Of a stretch of DNA of 64,000 nt, positions 44,595-53,144 are shown piece after piece. The translations under genes were made by a program, and so were the position numbers. Within the stretch, counting starts at the first letter, position 1; every line of letters begins with the position of its first letter. The notes beneath the pieces are model-generated. The model was not told the DNA's origin and ran no database searches. It saw only the letters and a list, made by a program, of their open reading frames with translations. The stretch is from NCBI RefSeq assembly GCF_001273775.1, contig NZ_CP011801.1:4380001-4444000 (forward strand), written 5' to 3'. Source of the stretch: Nitrospira moscoviensis. Its GTDB lineage: Bacteria > Nitrospirota > Nitrospiria > Nitrospirales > Nitrospiraceae.

Positions 44595-45092
44595 ATGAAT
44601 CAACGGGCGTCATCGCTTCTCAAGGCTCCGGAACTACGCGTCAGCCGATGGCTGGATGGTTATGGCCGACCGTGTGCTCCGCTGAAGCTAGCTGATCTTG
44701 GCACAGGATATAGAATCATCTTTTGTTTCCAACATTGGTGTCCTGGATGCCATTCCACTGGTTTTCCGACAATGAAAAAGCTGGTGAAGGCCCTCTCTCC
44801 AAAGGGATTTGGCTTTGCCGTTGTGCAGACCGTCTTTGAAGGCAAAGATGTGAATACATTCGAACGGATGCGGGACGCTCAGCTACTCTACGATCTTCAA
44901 GTGCCGTTCGGATACGACGCGCCGGAACGCGGATATCCTACGATCATGTCTGATTACCACACACGTGGGACTCCATGGTTCATCGTCATCAATCCGTCTG
45001 GGGAACCTATCTACGGAGGATTTACGCTCGACGCGGAAGGTCTTATTGCGTCCGCGGACTATCTCTCCTCGGTTACCACAGAGCCGGCCTGA
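44595..45092 (+). CDS. Thioredoxin-fold redox protein (peroxiredoxin/TlpA-like)
   Basis: The 165-residue protein has a CPGC pair (Cys49, Cys52) in FQHWCPGCHSTGF and a cis-Pro loop RGTPWFIVINPSGEPIYGG. This fits a soluble thioredoxin-fold oxidoreductase. No signal peptide is seen, so it is probably cytosolic. It may serve as reductant for the MsrA encoded just upstream, an inference from adjacency. Confidence 0.85.
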   Translation: MNQRASSLLKAPELRVSRWLDGYGRPCAPLKLADLGTGYRIIFCFQHWCPGCHSTGFPTMKKLVKALSPKGFGFAVVQTVFEGKDVNTFERMRDAQLLYDLQVPFGYDAPERGYPTIMSDYHTRGTPWFIVINPSGEPIYGGFTLDAEGLIASADYLSSVTTEPA

Positions 45093-45340
45093 CAATCGGC
45101 TGCGTCGGGGAGAAGGATTCCACCTCCCATCGTGCTTACAGGAGATTCGAAATAGCACCTTGCTGAGACGCGCTGGAAGTGTGCTTCCGAATTATCTGAA
45201 ACTTGTACGGGGCAGTGCCAGAACGGTCTTCAGCACGTGCTCCTGTCGTTACAGCGATTTCCGTGAAACGTCTTTAGCGTTGATATGTGTTCAGTGCTCG
45301 AAAGGCACCCACTTTTTACAAAATAGGAGGCGCAACGAAC

Positions 45341-46660
45341 ATGAAAGCCCAAGGTCGATATTTATACATCCAGACCAACGACATTCGTGAAGGCCAGAAT
45401 GCAGTGCTAGGCTATACACGAAACGACGATGGGACGCTCACGCCCTTGCCTGGCAATCCATTTTATACAGGGGGAACGGGCATCAACAATGACACCCATG
45501 GCAAACTCGGCCCACATGACAACGATACCCCGCTGATTGTCAGCCAGGACGGGAAGCGTCTCTTTACGGTCAACACACATAGCAACACCATCGCCGTCTT
45601 CGATATTCAGTCCGATGGGACGTTACGGCATGTGAAAGGATCGCCCTTTTCGTCGCGCGGCGTCGCGCCGAACAGTCTTTCGCTGAGCGGAACGACGTTG
45701 CTCGTGTCAAACCGGAATGAAGATTATCATCAACTAGAGGCGTTGCGTGGCACGGCGAAAGCCAGCTACGTCTCATTCACGATCGAGCAGGACGGCACAT
45801 TGCGATTTGTCTCTAAGATTGACGTGGAGAACTCACAGAAACCGACGCAGGTCTATGTCCCATCCGCATATCCTGACATAGCGTTCGGCAATGACTTCCA
45901 GGTGGATGTGGATTTCGATGGTGAAGGAACGAGATCGTTCTTAGCTGGACTCAAACCGAGCGTGCAAGGCCAACTCCATGTCTTTCAGGTGGGGCGAGAC
46001 GGCCGGCTAACCGAGCGACGCTTGGTGCAACTACCAGAGACGAATCCCGGCTATAAGTACAAGGACATGGACGGCGTTCCGTCGATGCCTTTAGGCATCT
46101 GGGCACATCCTACGGAACCACTGCTTTATGTTGGGTTTGTCACCCGCAACGAATTGGGTGTCTACCGTTTCAATAAGGAAGGAGCGATGACATTTCTTGG
46201 CTCCGTCCCCAATAGCGGTCAGGATATTTGCTGGGTGTTGCCCAACAAAGAAGGCACTCGCCTCTATACGATCAATAATTTGCCTCGTACCGACAAAGAC
46301 GATAAGGCAGCAACCGTGAGTACCTACGATATTTCCGGAGAGCGGGCCGTGAAACCCATCGAGATCAGCCGATTGCAGCTTCCACATCCAGGGGAGTGGT
46401 TTATTAACAACCGAATGTTCAGTCACCCAGGAAGCACGGCATTTCAATGCGTTCTGGATCCAAAGGAACAGTTCCTGTATGTCATCTGCCAACGGATCAA
46501 TCAGACTGACGAGAACACGCGCGAAGAGGGAAATATTTTACATTGTCTACGGGTAGATGGCGAAGGCATCCCGTCCGTTGCACACTCCCGACATCTTGGT
46601 CAGGACGGGGTGTACTATCGGTCCCGGCCGCAGGGTATCACCACGTGTGACCAATCATGA
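45341..46660 (+). CDS. Lactonase-type beta-propeller protein
   Basis: ATG 45,341, preceded by TAGGAGG, gives 439 residues. Repeated propeller-blade motifs occur: DGTLTPLPGNPFYTGG, QSDGTLRHVKGSPFSSRG and RDGRLTERRLVQLP. These are typical of the 6-phosphogluconolactonase/YVTN-like propeller family. It has no signal peptide. The true substrate is unknown; many members are not sugar lactonases. Confidence 0.82.
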   Translation: MKAQGRYLYIQTNDIREGQNAVLGYTRNDDGTLTPLPGNPFYTGGTGINNDTHGKLGPHDNDTPLIVSQDGKRLFTVNTHSNTIAVFDIQSDGTLRHVKGSPFSSRGVAPNSLSLSGTTLLVSNRNEDYHQLEALRGTAKASYVSFTIEQDGTLRFVSKIDVENSQKPTQVYVPSAYPDIAFGNDFQVDVDFDGEGTRSFLAGLKPSVQGQLHVFQVGRDGRLTERRLVQLPETNPGYKYKDMDGVPSMPLGIWAHPTEPLLYVGFVTRNELGVYRFNKEGAMTFLGSVPNSGQDICWVLPNKEGTRLYTINNLPRTDKDDKAATVSTYDISGERAVKPIEISRLQLPHPGEWFINNRMFSHPGSTAFQCVLDPKEQFLYVICQRINQTDENTREEGNILHCLRVDGEGIPSVAHSRHLGQDGVYYRSRPQGITTCDQS

Positions 46661-46799
46661 TGACGTACACATTTGATGCGAACATGATCATGCAGAGGGA
46701 TAATTATTCGATCCACCTGGACAGCGAGTGGTGTTGATAATAGTGCTCTAGTCACTATTTGAGACCACGAGCTGGCTTTCAAGCAAAAAGGAGAATGCG

Positions 46800-47110
46800 A
46801 TGAAATCGATCGGCAAAATGGTTGTACTCGTCGGGACCCCTCATCTTATCGGCATTCATGGTAGGAACAGGCTCCGCAGCCGAAGAGAAGATTGTCTTCA
46901 ATAAAGATGGTTCCTTGAATCGGCCAGTTGGGTGCCGTGGCTGGATCCATGTAGGATCAGTCATCCTTCCGAAAGGTCTGATGAATGTCCTCGACAAGAA
47001 GCCGATACTGACGGCCGAATAATTAGATACCTATGTAATCCCTTGGCCCTATGACGTGTACATGAAGACCGGCAAGTGGCCTGACGGAACGATCGGTCCT
47101 CCCCCTGTTC
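46800..47110 (+). pseudogene. Frameshifted cytochrome P460 remnant (third copy)
   Basis: An ATG with an AAGGAG ribosome-binding site starts MKSIGKMVVLVG. The frame must then shift to read LSAFMVGTGSAAEEKIVFN, the P460-like NRPVGCRGWIHVGSVILP and KGLMNVLDKKPILTAE. An in-frame TAA (47,021-47,023) follows. A short downstream stretch still reads PYDVYMKTGKWPDGTI. The C-terminal heme part is missing. It is a decayed paralogue of the two intact P460 genes nearby. Confidence 0.75.
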
Positions 47111-47315
47111 TAACAACCACCCTAAAGTGTCCGTGAAAGCCCAGGAAGTCCACGATCGACTCTTCGAGTCGACGCGAAAAGGCTACGAAGCCCACAATTC
47201 CAAGGAGGATGATTGCAATCCGATACAGTTCCGGCATGAGGACGCTTTCAAATGTTAGGCGGGAGAAGCTCCCTGTAACCGCGCGTCGCCTTACCACAAG
47301 TAAGCCCAGAGATGC

Positions 47316-47933
47316 TCATTTCTTCAGAATCGTTCCCTTACGCAAGACAGTCTTCACTCTTCTTCTCAGCACCGGCAAGAGATCGTGTTCAAACCACAAA
47401 TTGCGTTTCAACCAAATATTATTCCTCGGACTAGGGTGCGGAAGTGGAAGCCGGTCTGGCCAAAATTCCTTCCAAGCTTTGACAGCCTCGGTGACGCTCC
47501 GAAATGGGGATTCCTGTAAGTGATAGTCGAGAGCGTATTGACCAATTACGAGTGTGAGCTTGATATTGGGCAACATGGCTAAAAGCTCGGCTCGCCAGGC
47601 CGATGCACATTCTGGACGCGGAGGGAGATCCCCAGACTTGCCGGCCCCAGGATAGCAAAACCCCATGGGAAGGATCGCAATTTGATGGGCATCATAAAAG
47701 GTTTTTCGATTCACCCCTAGCCATTCTCGAAGGCGGTCTCCACTCGGATCATCAAAGGGTACACGGGTCTCATGGGCTTTTCGCCCCGGTGCCTGCCCAG
47801 CAATTAAAATAGAAGCCTTCGGGTGAATCTGTAGAATCGGTCGTGGCCCGAGAGGAAGGGTCGGTTGGCATATGGTACAAGCCTGAATATCTTGTAGGAG
47901 AAGGGAAATTCGCTTCTTCATGGTCTGGGCCAT
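47316..47933 (-). CDS. Uracil-DNA glycosylase superfamily protein
   Basis: The 205-residue protein (or about 201 from MKKRIS) shows UDG-superfamily features: ILIAGQAPGRKAHETRVPFDDPSG near the start, an ILPMGFCYPGAGKSGDLPPR segment and a C-terminal LPLPHPSPRNNIWLKRN motif. The N-terminal CTIC pair is shared with the uracil-DNA-glycosylase-like group annotated in many genomes. It would excise damaged bases such as uracil from nitrosative deamination. Confidence 0.88.
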   Translation of the reverse strand: MAQTMKKRISLLLQDIQACTICQPTLPLGPRPILQIHPKASILIAGQAPGRKAHETRVPFDDPSGDRLREWLGVNRKTFYDAHQIAILPMGFCYPGAGKSGDLPPRPECASAWRAELLAMLPNIKLTLVIGQYALDYHLQESPFRSVTEAVKAWKEFWPDRLPLPHPSPRNNIWLKRNLWFEHDLLPVLRRRVKTVLRKGTILKK

Positions 47934-48139
47934 TTTATTGGTGCTCCTGATTCATGAGCAGCTAAGGCTCCTATAATCTGAAGATGAAAAACAAAGACAT
48001 CGATAGAGCGGACAGCCTGCTTTTCCACTTTTTCGCATGGTCGGTGTTCTTCGATCACTGGTGATTGTCATTTCCCTGCAGTACTGTTTACCAGGTTCGG
48101 TAAAGTATTTCTGTTACTAAGGCTGGCGTTAGTAAAGCC

Positions 48140-48465
48140 TCATGCGGCAGCATAGAGGCATGAGGGCGCATGAAAGAACCGGCGGACAAGATGGGGGCGA
48201 CGTTGAAAGCTGCACAGAATCCCATGCGCGCGGGTCTTCAACTCCGTTTTTGTCCGGGCGATCCCCCGGCCCAGCTCGGTTTTGACATGAGCCCATGCCA
48301 GTTCGTCGGGGTTCAAGTCTGGCGAGTACGGTGGCAAGAAGTGCACCTCCAAGCGTCCTGCCTGCCGTGTGGCAAACTGCTGAACCCGTCTCGCCTTATG
48401 CATAGGATGGCCATCGAGGATCAGCACAATCTTGCGGGGCACCACTTGCACCAGATGGAGTCGTG
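48140..48465 (-). mobile_element. IS630-family transposase 3' fragment
   Basis: The minus-strand frame encodes the C-terminal half of an IS630/Tc1-type DDE transposase: KIVLILDGHPMHKARRV, LEVHFLPPYSPDLNPDELAW and HVKTELGRGI. The 5' half is absent. At about 48,465 the sequence switches to the start of a Tat-signal gene, so a deletion or one-ended event fused the two. Confidence 0.82.
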
Positions 48466-48599
48466 AGCAGGCCGACGGAATCCTTTGTGGCGGTCTTCGC
48501 CTTCTCATCGACCGCGGCGACCGAATGAACGGTCAGCACCGACGCAGCGACACCTGACCACTTCAGAAAATCACGACGGGAAACATTAGCTTTATACAT
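48466..48599 (-). pseudogene. Truncated Tat-exported protein (probable iron-sulfur subunit)
   Basis: About 45 residues remain: a twin-arginine signal (VSRRDFLKWSGVAASVLTV) followed by KTATKDSVGLLT, after which IS630 sequence begins. The DSVGLLT ending resembles the segment before the first cysteine motif in Tat-exported ferredoxin-like electron-transfer subunits, so the lost gene may have been one of these. That identification is tentative. Confidence 0.6.
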
Positions 48600-49009
48600 G
48601 TTGTCACCCTTTTCTATTCAATATGCCCATGAATATCGATTCAATCGGGCAATCCGACGATTATTTCCCCCTCTCCAGTGCAATACCTGCATGCCTACTG
48701 TATTCCTGCTTCCGTGCAACGAGTGCCTGCCTCAATAATCTTATGCGTGGCCTCCGGCTTGCCATCCTTTAAAGCCCGTTGCGTAAAATCTTAATCACTC
48801 AGCTTTCACCAGACATCAACGAAACGTTGTGCATTCTAGTCAATACCTTCCTCAGGGTCTGTCATATACAGGACAAACCATTGCAATACCGTGAGAATCT
48901 TAGCGCCAATTTAGATAACAAACCGAATGATCGTACTAGGGTCGGGACTCATTAAGCTTTGGCCTTCCCTCGGGAAACGAGATGTGCTTCATTCGGGCTG
49001 GAGGTGGCC
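48600..49009. other. Intergenic region with a possible degenerate gene tail
   Basis: No intact ORF is seen. On the minus strand, 48,695-48,790 reads DFTQRALKDGKPEATHKIIE followed by AGTRCTEAGIQ and a stop, with in-frame stops just upstream. This could be the end of a decayed gene preceding the truncated Tat gene. The right edge probably contains the left end of the IS5-type element. Confidence 0.35.
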
Positions 49010-49540
49010 ATGAGGGAAGTGTCTCTGTTGACCCAGCAGCAGTTGAACAGGATCAAGCCGTATTTCCCCGTCTCGTACGGCATCCCACGTGTGGATGATA
49101 GGCGGGTGATCAGCGGGATCATCTGTGTCATCCGATACGGCCTGCAATGGAAAGATGCGCCACCGGCCTATGGTTCGTACAAGACGCTTTACAACCGCTT
49201 CGTGCGATGGAGCCGGGCTGGGATCTTCAATAAGATCTTCCACGAGGTAGCACAGTAACACGGGACAACCGAATGCCTCATGATCGATGCCACGCATCTG
49301 AAGGCCCACAGAACCGCGGCCAGCTAGCTTACTTAAAAAAGGGCGCTGCCCCGCTGCATTGGCCGCACGAAAGGCGGCCTGAACTCGAAGCTGCACACCG
49401 TGTGCGACGACACTGGGAAGCCGGTACGTCTGTTGCTAACCACCGGGCCGACGAGTGATTACACCGGCGCGGGACACTTGCTCCTCAGTCTTCCTCGAGC
49501 CCAACATCTGATCGCCGACCGTGGGTATGACGCCGATTGC
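49010..49540 (+). mobile_element. IS5-family (IS427-like) transposase, truncated
   Basis: A first ORF from ATG 49,010 (after GGAGGT) encodes LLTQQQLNRIKPYFPVSYG and GLQWKDAPPAYGSYKTLYNR and stops at 49,258. A second frame continues with CLMIDATHLKAHRTAASL, KLHTVCDDTGKPVRLLLT and HLIADRGYDAD. Two overlapping frames are normal for this IS group. The sequence ends abruptly at about 49,540, where IS3-type sequence begins, so the catalytic C-terminus is missing. Confidence 0.82.
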
Positions 49541-49908
49541 AGGTGCTGGATCGCGTCATGAGCCAAGGCCTGAGCCCTCGCTCCATCACCGTCGATCATG
49601 GCACCGAATTCCAATCACGCGCCTTGGAGGATTGGGCTTATCGACGTGGTGTCCAGCTCGACTTCATTCGACCGGGGAAACCAGTCGAAAACGCGTTCAT
49701 TGAGTCATTTAACGGGCGGCTCCGCGATGAGTGCTTGAACGTCCACCAGTTCGCCTCGCTCGCCGAGGCCCAGGCCATCATCGAAGCGTGGCGGATGGAT
49801 CACAATCACCACCGCCTGCACAGCTCACTCGGGCACCTGACCTCGAATGAGTTTCTCGCGCAACGTCAGGGACAATCGATCGTCGAAAAAGTCGTCTGCT
49901 CTGGTTAA
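49541..49908 (+). mobile_element. IS3-family transposase OrfB C-terminal fragment
   Basis: About 120 residues of an integrase core remain: ITVDHGTEFQSRALEDWA (second Asp), FIRPGKPVENAFIESFNGRL (Glu) and HRLHSSLGHLTSNEF. The N-terminal part and OrfA are absent. It directly abuts the IS5 fragment. Confidence 0.85.
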
Positions 49909-50615
49909 GGACTGTCTCGTTACGGGACCAACGTCAACAGGCCTGCACACGACTCACCGAGAAGGCGTCCTGAAGCTGGCGGGTAAGTTCTCGGCGGGAC
50001 GTGGGCTTCAAGCCTATTTCACAGGGCCTTCGACCGCATGAGCTTGTTTAGTGGGAGATCTGCCCAAACCGCTTCAGCTAGCTGTTCTCTTCCTCTTCCT
50101 GCCTAAACCTGCAGGGCTCACCCACTCGGAGATAAACATACCTCTCCTTTCAGATGTAGAAGGTTGCTCGGCGATGCCGAGCTGCTGGCAGATATCTCCG
50201 GTAGGGGGACGAATTCAGATTGTCAGAGGGCGTAAGCGATTGGCTCGTCGGTGCACTTTGGCCGCCTTATCGATCCACTCCTTTCGCAAGGGACCGCCAA
50301 AGCCGCTAGCGTCCCCCCGCTTTAACTTGCCGTCGTTTCCTAGAGAGCAATACATGACTTCAGACGGTATCTTTGCTCTCCAGATGAGCTTACACAGCCC
50401 TGTGTCTGACCTGATTACCATAGTCTTTTTCCGTATCGTTACTATCATGCCCATATGACAGGTTTTTGAATTGTCGGATATCTGACAGACTGATATCAGA
50501 AGACAGGCATATCATGTCAAACGATGGCCATTTAGAAAGTTGCCTGAGCGAGTGAGATGGGCAATCCACGCAGCAAGTATCTCATGTTGCAAGTTCTTTC
50601 CCTTAATAGAATGAG
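49909..50615. other. Intergenic region downstream of IS fragments
   Basis: This 707-bp stretch has no well-supported gene. A 79-codon minus-strand frame (50,215-50,454; KLIWRAKIPSEVMYCSLGND) and an overlapping plus-strand frame exist, but neither is recognised. A palindrome CTGATATCAG is at about 50,492-50,501, roughly 130 bp before the next gene. Confidence 0.35.
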
Positions 50616-50627
50616 TTGCGAACCATC

Positions 50628-51269
50628 ATGCCACGAGAACATCGTCATGCCGTCATCATAGTAGGAATTTTCATCGTCGCAATGCTCACAGGCGTCTGCC
50701 CCGCGCTTGGTGGGCCAACGGCATTCGAAGCGCGGGATGTGCTGACAAAGGGTACGATCGAATTAGGAGTGGCCGCAGGGTTTGATCAAGCCACAACGGC
50801 GATAGGGAATGCGCCGTCCGCTGATCGAAGCGCCGTTTTCGTCATGCCGAGGCTAGGCATGGTGTTGACTGATCCCGTGGCATCTGGCTGGTGGCAAGGT
50901 AACTTCGAGTTTGTGGTTCAGCCAGTGTTTGCTCGATTTACGAGGCCCTTTGCTGCGGAAGCCGCTGGGGGATCTTTTCTTCTTGCGTATAACTTCCTGT
51001 CATTAGGTCGATGGGTGCCTTTTGTGGACGCGGGGGCAGGCATGATTTGGACCAATCTTGCACCACGCATTTCGGAACAGAGCACTCAATTTGAGTTTAC
51101 GTTGGAGACTGGACTTGGTGTTCATTATTTTCTTTACGAACACGTGACTTGGACAATGGGTGTACGGCTACATCACATCTCAAACGGCGGGCTTGGTGAT
51201 CGCAATACAGGAATAAACGGAGTTCTTCCGTATGTGGGCATTTCGTTTTTTACCCCTAAATGGTTTTGA
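50628..51269 (+). CDS. PagL-like lipid A 3-O-deacylase / acyloxyacyl hydrolase family protein
   Basis: ATG 50,628 gives 213 residues; TTG 50,616 is possible. A signal peptide (VIIVGIFIVAMLTGVCPALG) is followed by an eight-strand-barrel-like pattern with alternating hydrophobics. The PagL signature is HHISNGGLGDRNTGIN, with candidate catalytic His183 and Ser185, and the protein ends in Phe. Family members sit in the outer membrane and trim acyl chains from lipid A. Confidence 0.85.
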   Translation: MPREHRHAVIIVGIFIVAMLTGVCPALGGPTAFEARDVLTKGTIELGVAAGFDQATTAIGNAPSADRSAVFVMPRLGMVLTDPVASGWWQGNFEFVVQPVFARFTRPFAAEAAGGSFLLAYNFLSLGRWVPFVDAGAGMIWTNLAPRISEQSTQFEFTLETGLGVHYFLYEHVTWTMGVRLHHISNGGLGDRNTGINGVLPYVGISFFTPKWF

Positions 51270-51447
51270 CTGAATGTGCCTTGGGGTCACAACGCCTCTT
51301 ACCGGCAGGTCAGGAACCGAATATAAGAGAAAGGAGCAATAGGCTAATCGGTGACGGTGGCATTTTGTAGAAATCTTTTTAATCTCCACGACTATAGCAG
51401 CGGGGGGGTCATGTAAACCGGCAGTGTACCATGGGAGGATATGGTTT

Positions 51448-52461
51448 ATGTTCACATGCAAACGTTTCTTGTGTTGGTGTTTTGCAACATTGATGGGGCT
51501 TGCTTTCCCCTTTCCAAGTAACGCAACGGCGATGGAAACAATAGAGGCTCGTCTCACGACACCTCCAGAAGTTCCTCCTCCCACAGGCCGGACTCAACCA
51601 GCGCATGTTGTTGTACGTGTCCAGGCAAAGGAATTGATTGGTTCCATCGGGGATGGCGTCCAATACAAACTGTGGACGTTCAACGGAACGGTTCCTGGGC
51701 CTATGGTACGCGTGCGAGTGGGGGATACGGTCGAGGTTCGCTTAGAAAATCCAAAAGAGAATAAATTCGCGCATAACATGGATCTCCATGCGGTTAATGG
51801 ACCCGGTGGAGGGGCAGGAGCGAATTTAGCGTTTCCCGGAGCCACAGGGGTGTTTACGTTTAAGGCATTAGCACCGGGTCTTTTTATGTATCATTGCGCG
51901 TCCCCCGTTCCCAACCCGCACATTCATCTTGCCAATGGCATGTATGGAATGATCCTCGTCGAGCCAGAGCATGGATTGCCGAAAGTTGATCGGGAGTATG
52001 CCGTCATAGAAAGCGAGTTCTTCACCAAGCCAAGCGAAGACAAAGATGTCTTAGAATTTTCGATGGAAAAGGGGTTGGCGGAACATTCCGACTACGTCGT
52101 GTTCAACGGGCACACCGGATCGTTATTAGGTAAGGGGGAATTGAAGGCCAGTGTGGGAGAAACTGTTCGCCTGTATTTCGGGAATATCGGACCCAACAGC
52201 GCCTCCTCTTTCCACATCATCGGAGAAATCTTCGATAACGTTCATACGGAGGGAACGATCGGAGGAACTGTAAACCATCATGTGCAATCAACGCTCGTTC
52301 CGGCTGCAGGGGCCACGATCGTAGAGTTTAAGGTCGACGTGCCTGGGGCATACGTCTTGGTGGATCATAGTTTTTTCAGGGTAGCCAAGGGCGCGTTGGG
52401 GATTCTTAAAGTGGGTGGAAATGATGATCCTAGTATTTTTCAAGCACACCCCGCTCCATAG
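51448..52461 (+). CDS. nirK: Copper-containing nitrite reductase
   Basis: ATG 51,448 (after GGGAGGA) gives 337 residues with a signal peptide. Two cupredoxin domains carry a full copper set. Type 1 ligands are His109, Cys150, a His at 158 or 160, and Met165. Type 2 ligands are His114, His149 and His307. The catalytic Asp112 (HNMDLH) and His256 (SSFHIIGE) are also present. These match NirK, which reduces nitrite to NO in the periplasm. The NGPGGGA stretch after the first His pair differs from the TGALGGA of classical denitrifier NirK and resembles forms from nitrifiers. A strong terminator follows. NO from this enzyme would be a substrate or stressor for the P460 proteins nearby. Confidence 0.93.
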   Translation: MFTCKRFLCWCFATLMGLAFPFPSNATAMETIEARLTTPPEVPPPTGRTQPAHVVVRVQAKELIGSIGDGVQYKLWTFNGTVPGPMVRVRVGDTVEVRLENPKENKFAHNMDLHAVNGPGGGAGANLAFPGATGVFTFKALAPGLFMYHCASPVPNPHIHLANGMYGMILVEPEHGLPKVDREYAVIESEFFTKPSEDKDVLEFSMEKGLAEHSDYVVFNGHTGSLLGKGELKASVGETVRLYFGNIGPNSASSFHIIGEIFDNVHTEGTIGGTVNHHVQSTLVPAAGATIVEFKVDVPGAYVLVDHSFFRVAKGALGILKVGGNDDPSIFQAHPAP

Positions 52462-52497
52462 AGGGGGGAGAGAATAACGACCGCCCATGATTGAACG

Positions 52498-52543
52498 ACT
52501 GCCTGCTTGTGTGTGTTTTAGCATGGGCAGGCAGTTTCTTTTT
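52498..52543 (+). terminator. Rho-independent terminator after nirK
   Basis: A 9-bp perfect stem, ACTGCCTGC (52,498-52,506) with GCAGGCAGT (52,527-52,535), is followed directly by TTTCTTTTT. It lies 36 bp after the nirK stop codon. Confidence 0.8.
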
Positions 52544-52589
52544 GCTGCGGATTTGAGTCGTTCTTCGCGGGCCAAAGGAGACGATCACG

Positions 52590-53054
52590 ATGCTGAACTG
52601 GTCCAACGTCATTCATCTGGCTCATACGGGCAATCCCAGTCCTGATCGGGCCATCATAAAATCTACCGAGGAGTGGAAGCGGCTTCTTTCGGCAGAACAA
52701 TATCGAATAACGCGCCTCAAGGGGACCGAGCATGCGCATAGCTCGCCTATGTGCAATCTATTTGTCCCCGGCCTATACGCGTGTGTGTGCTGTGGTACCG
52801 TGTTGTTTGACTCAACCGGTAAATTCCCGTCACAAACGGGATGGCCGTCTTTTACTCAACCGGTTAAACCCAATGTAATCGCGTATCATGATGACAACGC
52901 TCATGGCATGCGCCGCATTGAAACAACTTGTAACGCATGTGAAGCCCATCTTGGGCATGTGTTCCCGGATGGGCCAGCCCCCAGCGGCCTTCGATATTGC
53001 ATTAACGCTCTTTCTTTGGTGATGCTAGAGCAAGGCCCGGTTGAGACTCTCTGA
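52590..53054 (+). CDS. msrB: Peptide methionine-R-sulfoxide reductase MsrB
   Basis: The 154-residue protein has the MsrB zinc cysteines (CVCCG and CNACEAHLGHVF), the GWPSF segment and the catalytic Cys in LRYCINALSL. It repairs R-methionine sulfoxide and complements MsrA encoded at 44,033. It is followed by a catalase gene after 90 bp. Confidence 0.95.
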   Translation: MLNWSNVIHLAHTGNPSPDRAIIKSTEEWKRLLSAEQYRITRLKGTEHAHSSPMCNLFVPGLYACVCCGTVLFDSTGKFPSQTGWPSFTQPVKPNVIAYHDDNAHGMRRIETTCNACEAHLGHVFPDGPAPSGLRYCINALSLVMLEQGPVETL

Positions 53055-53144
53055 CAGAACAACTGGCTCAGAAGTATCGTGGTATGGCAATACAGCAAGC
53101 ATGATTTCTAAGGCCGATCGATTCTCTTAGGGAGGTTATCCATT

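Noticed and set aside
41219..50492. Shared 13-mer ATATCTGACAGAC upstream of the second P460 gene (41,219) and the PagL-like gene (50,480)
   Set aside because: Exact 13-base matches are expected by chance many times in 64 kb and the flanks differ; no evidence of a common regulator.
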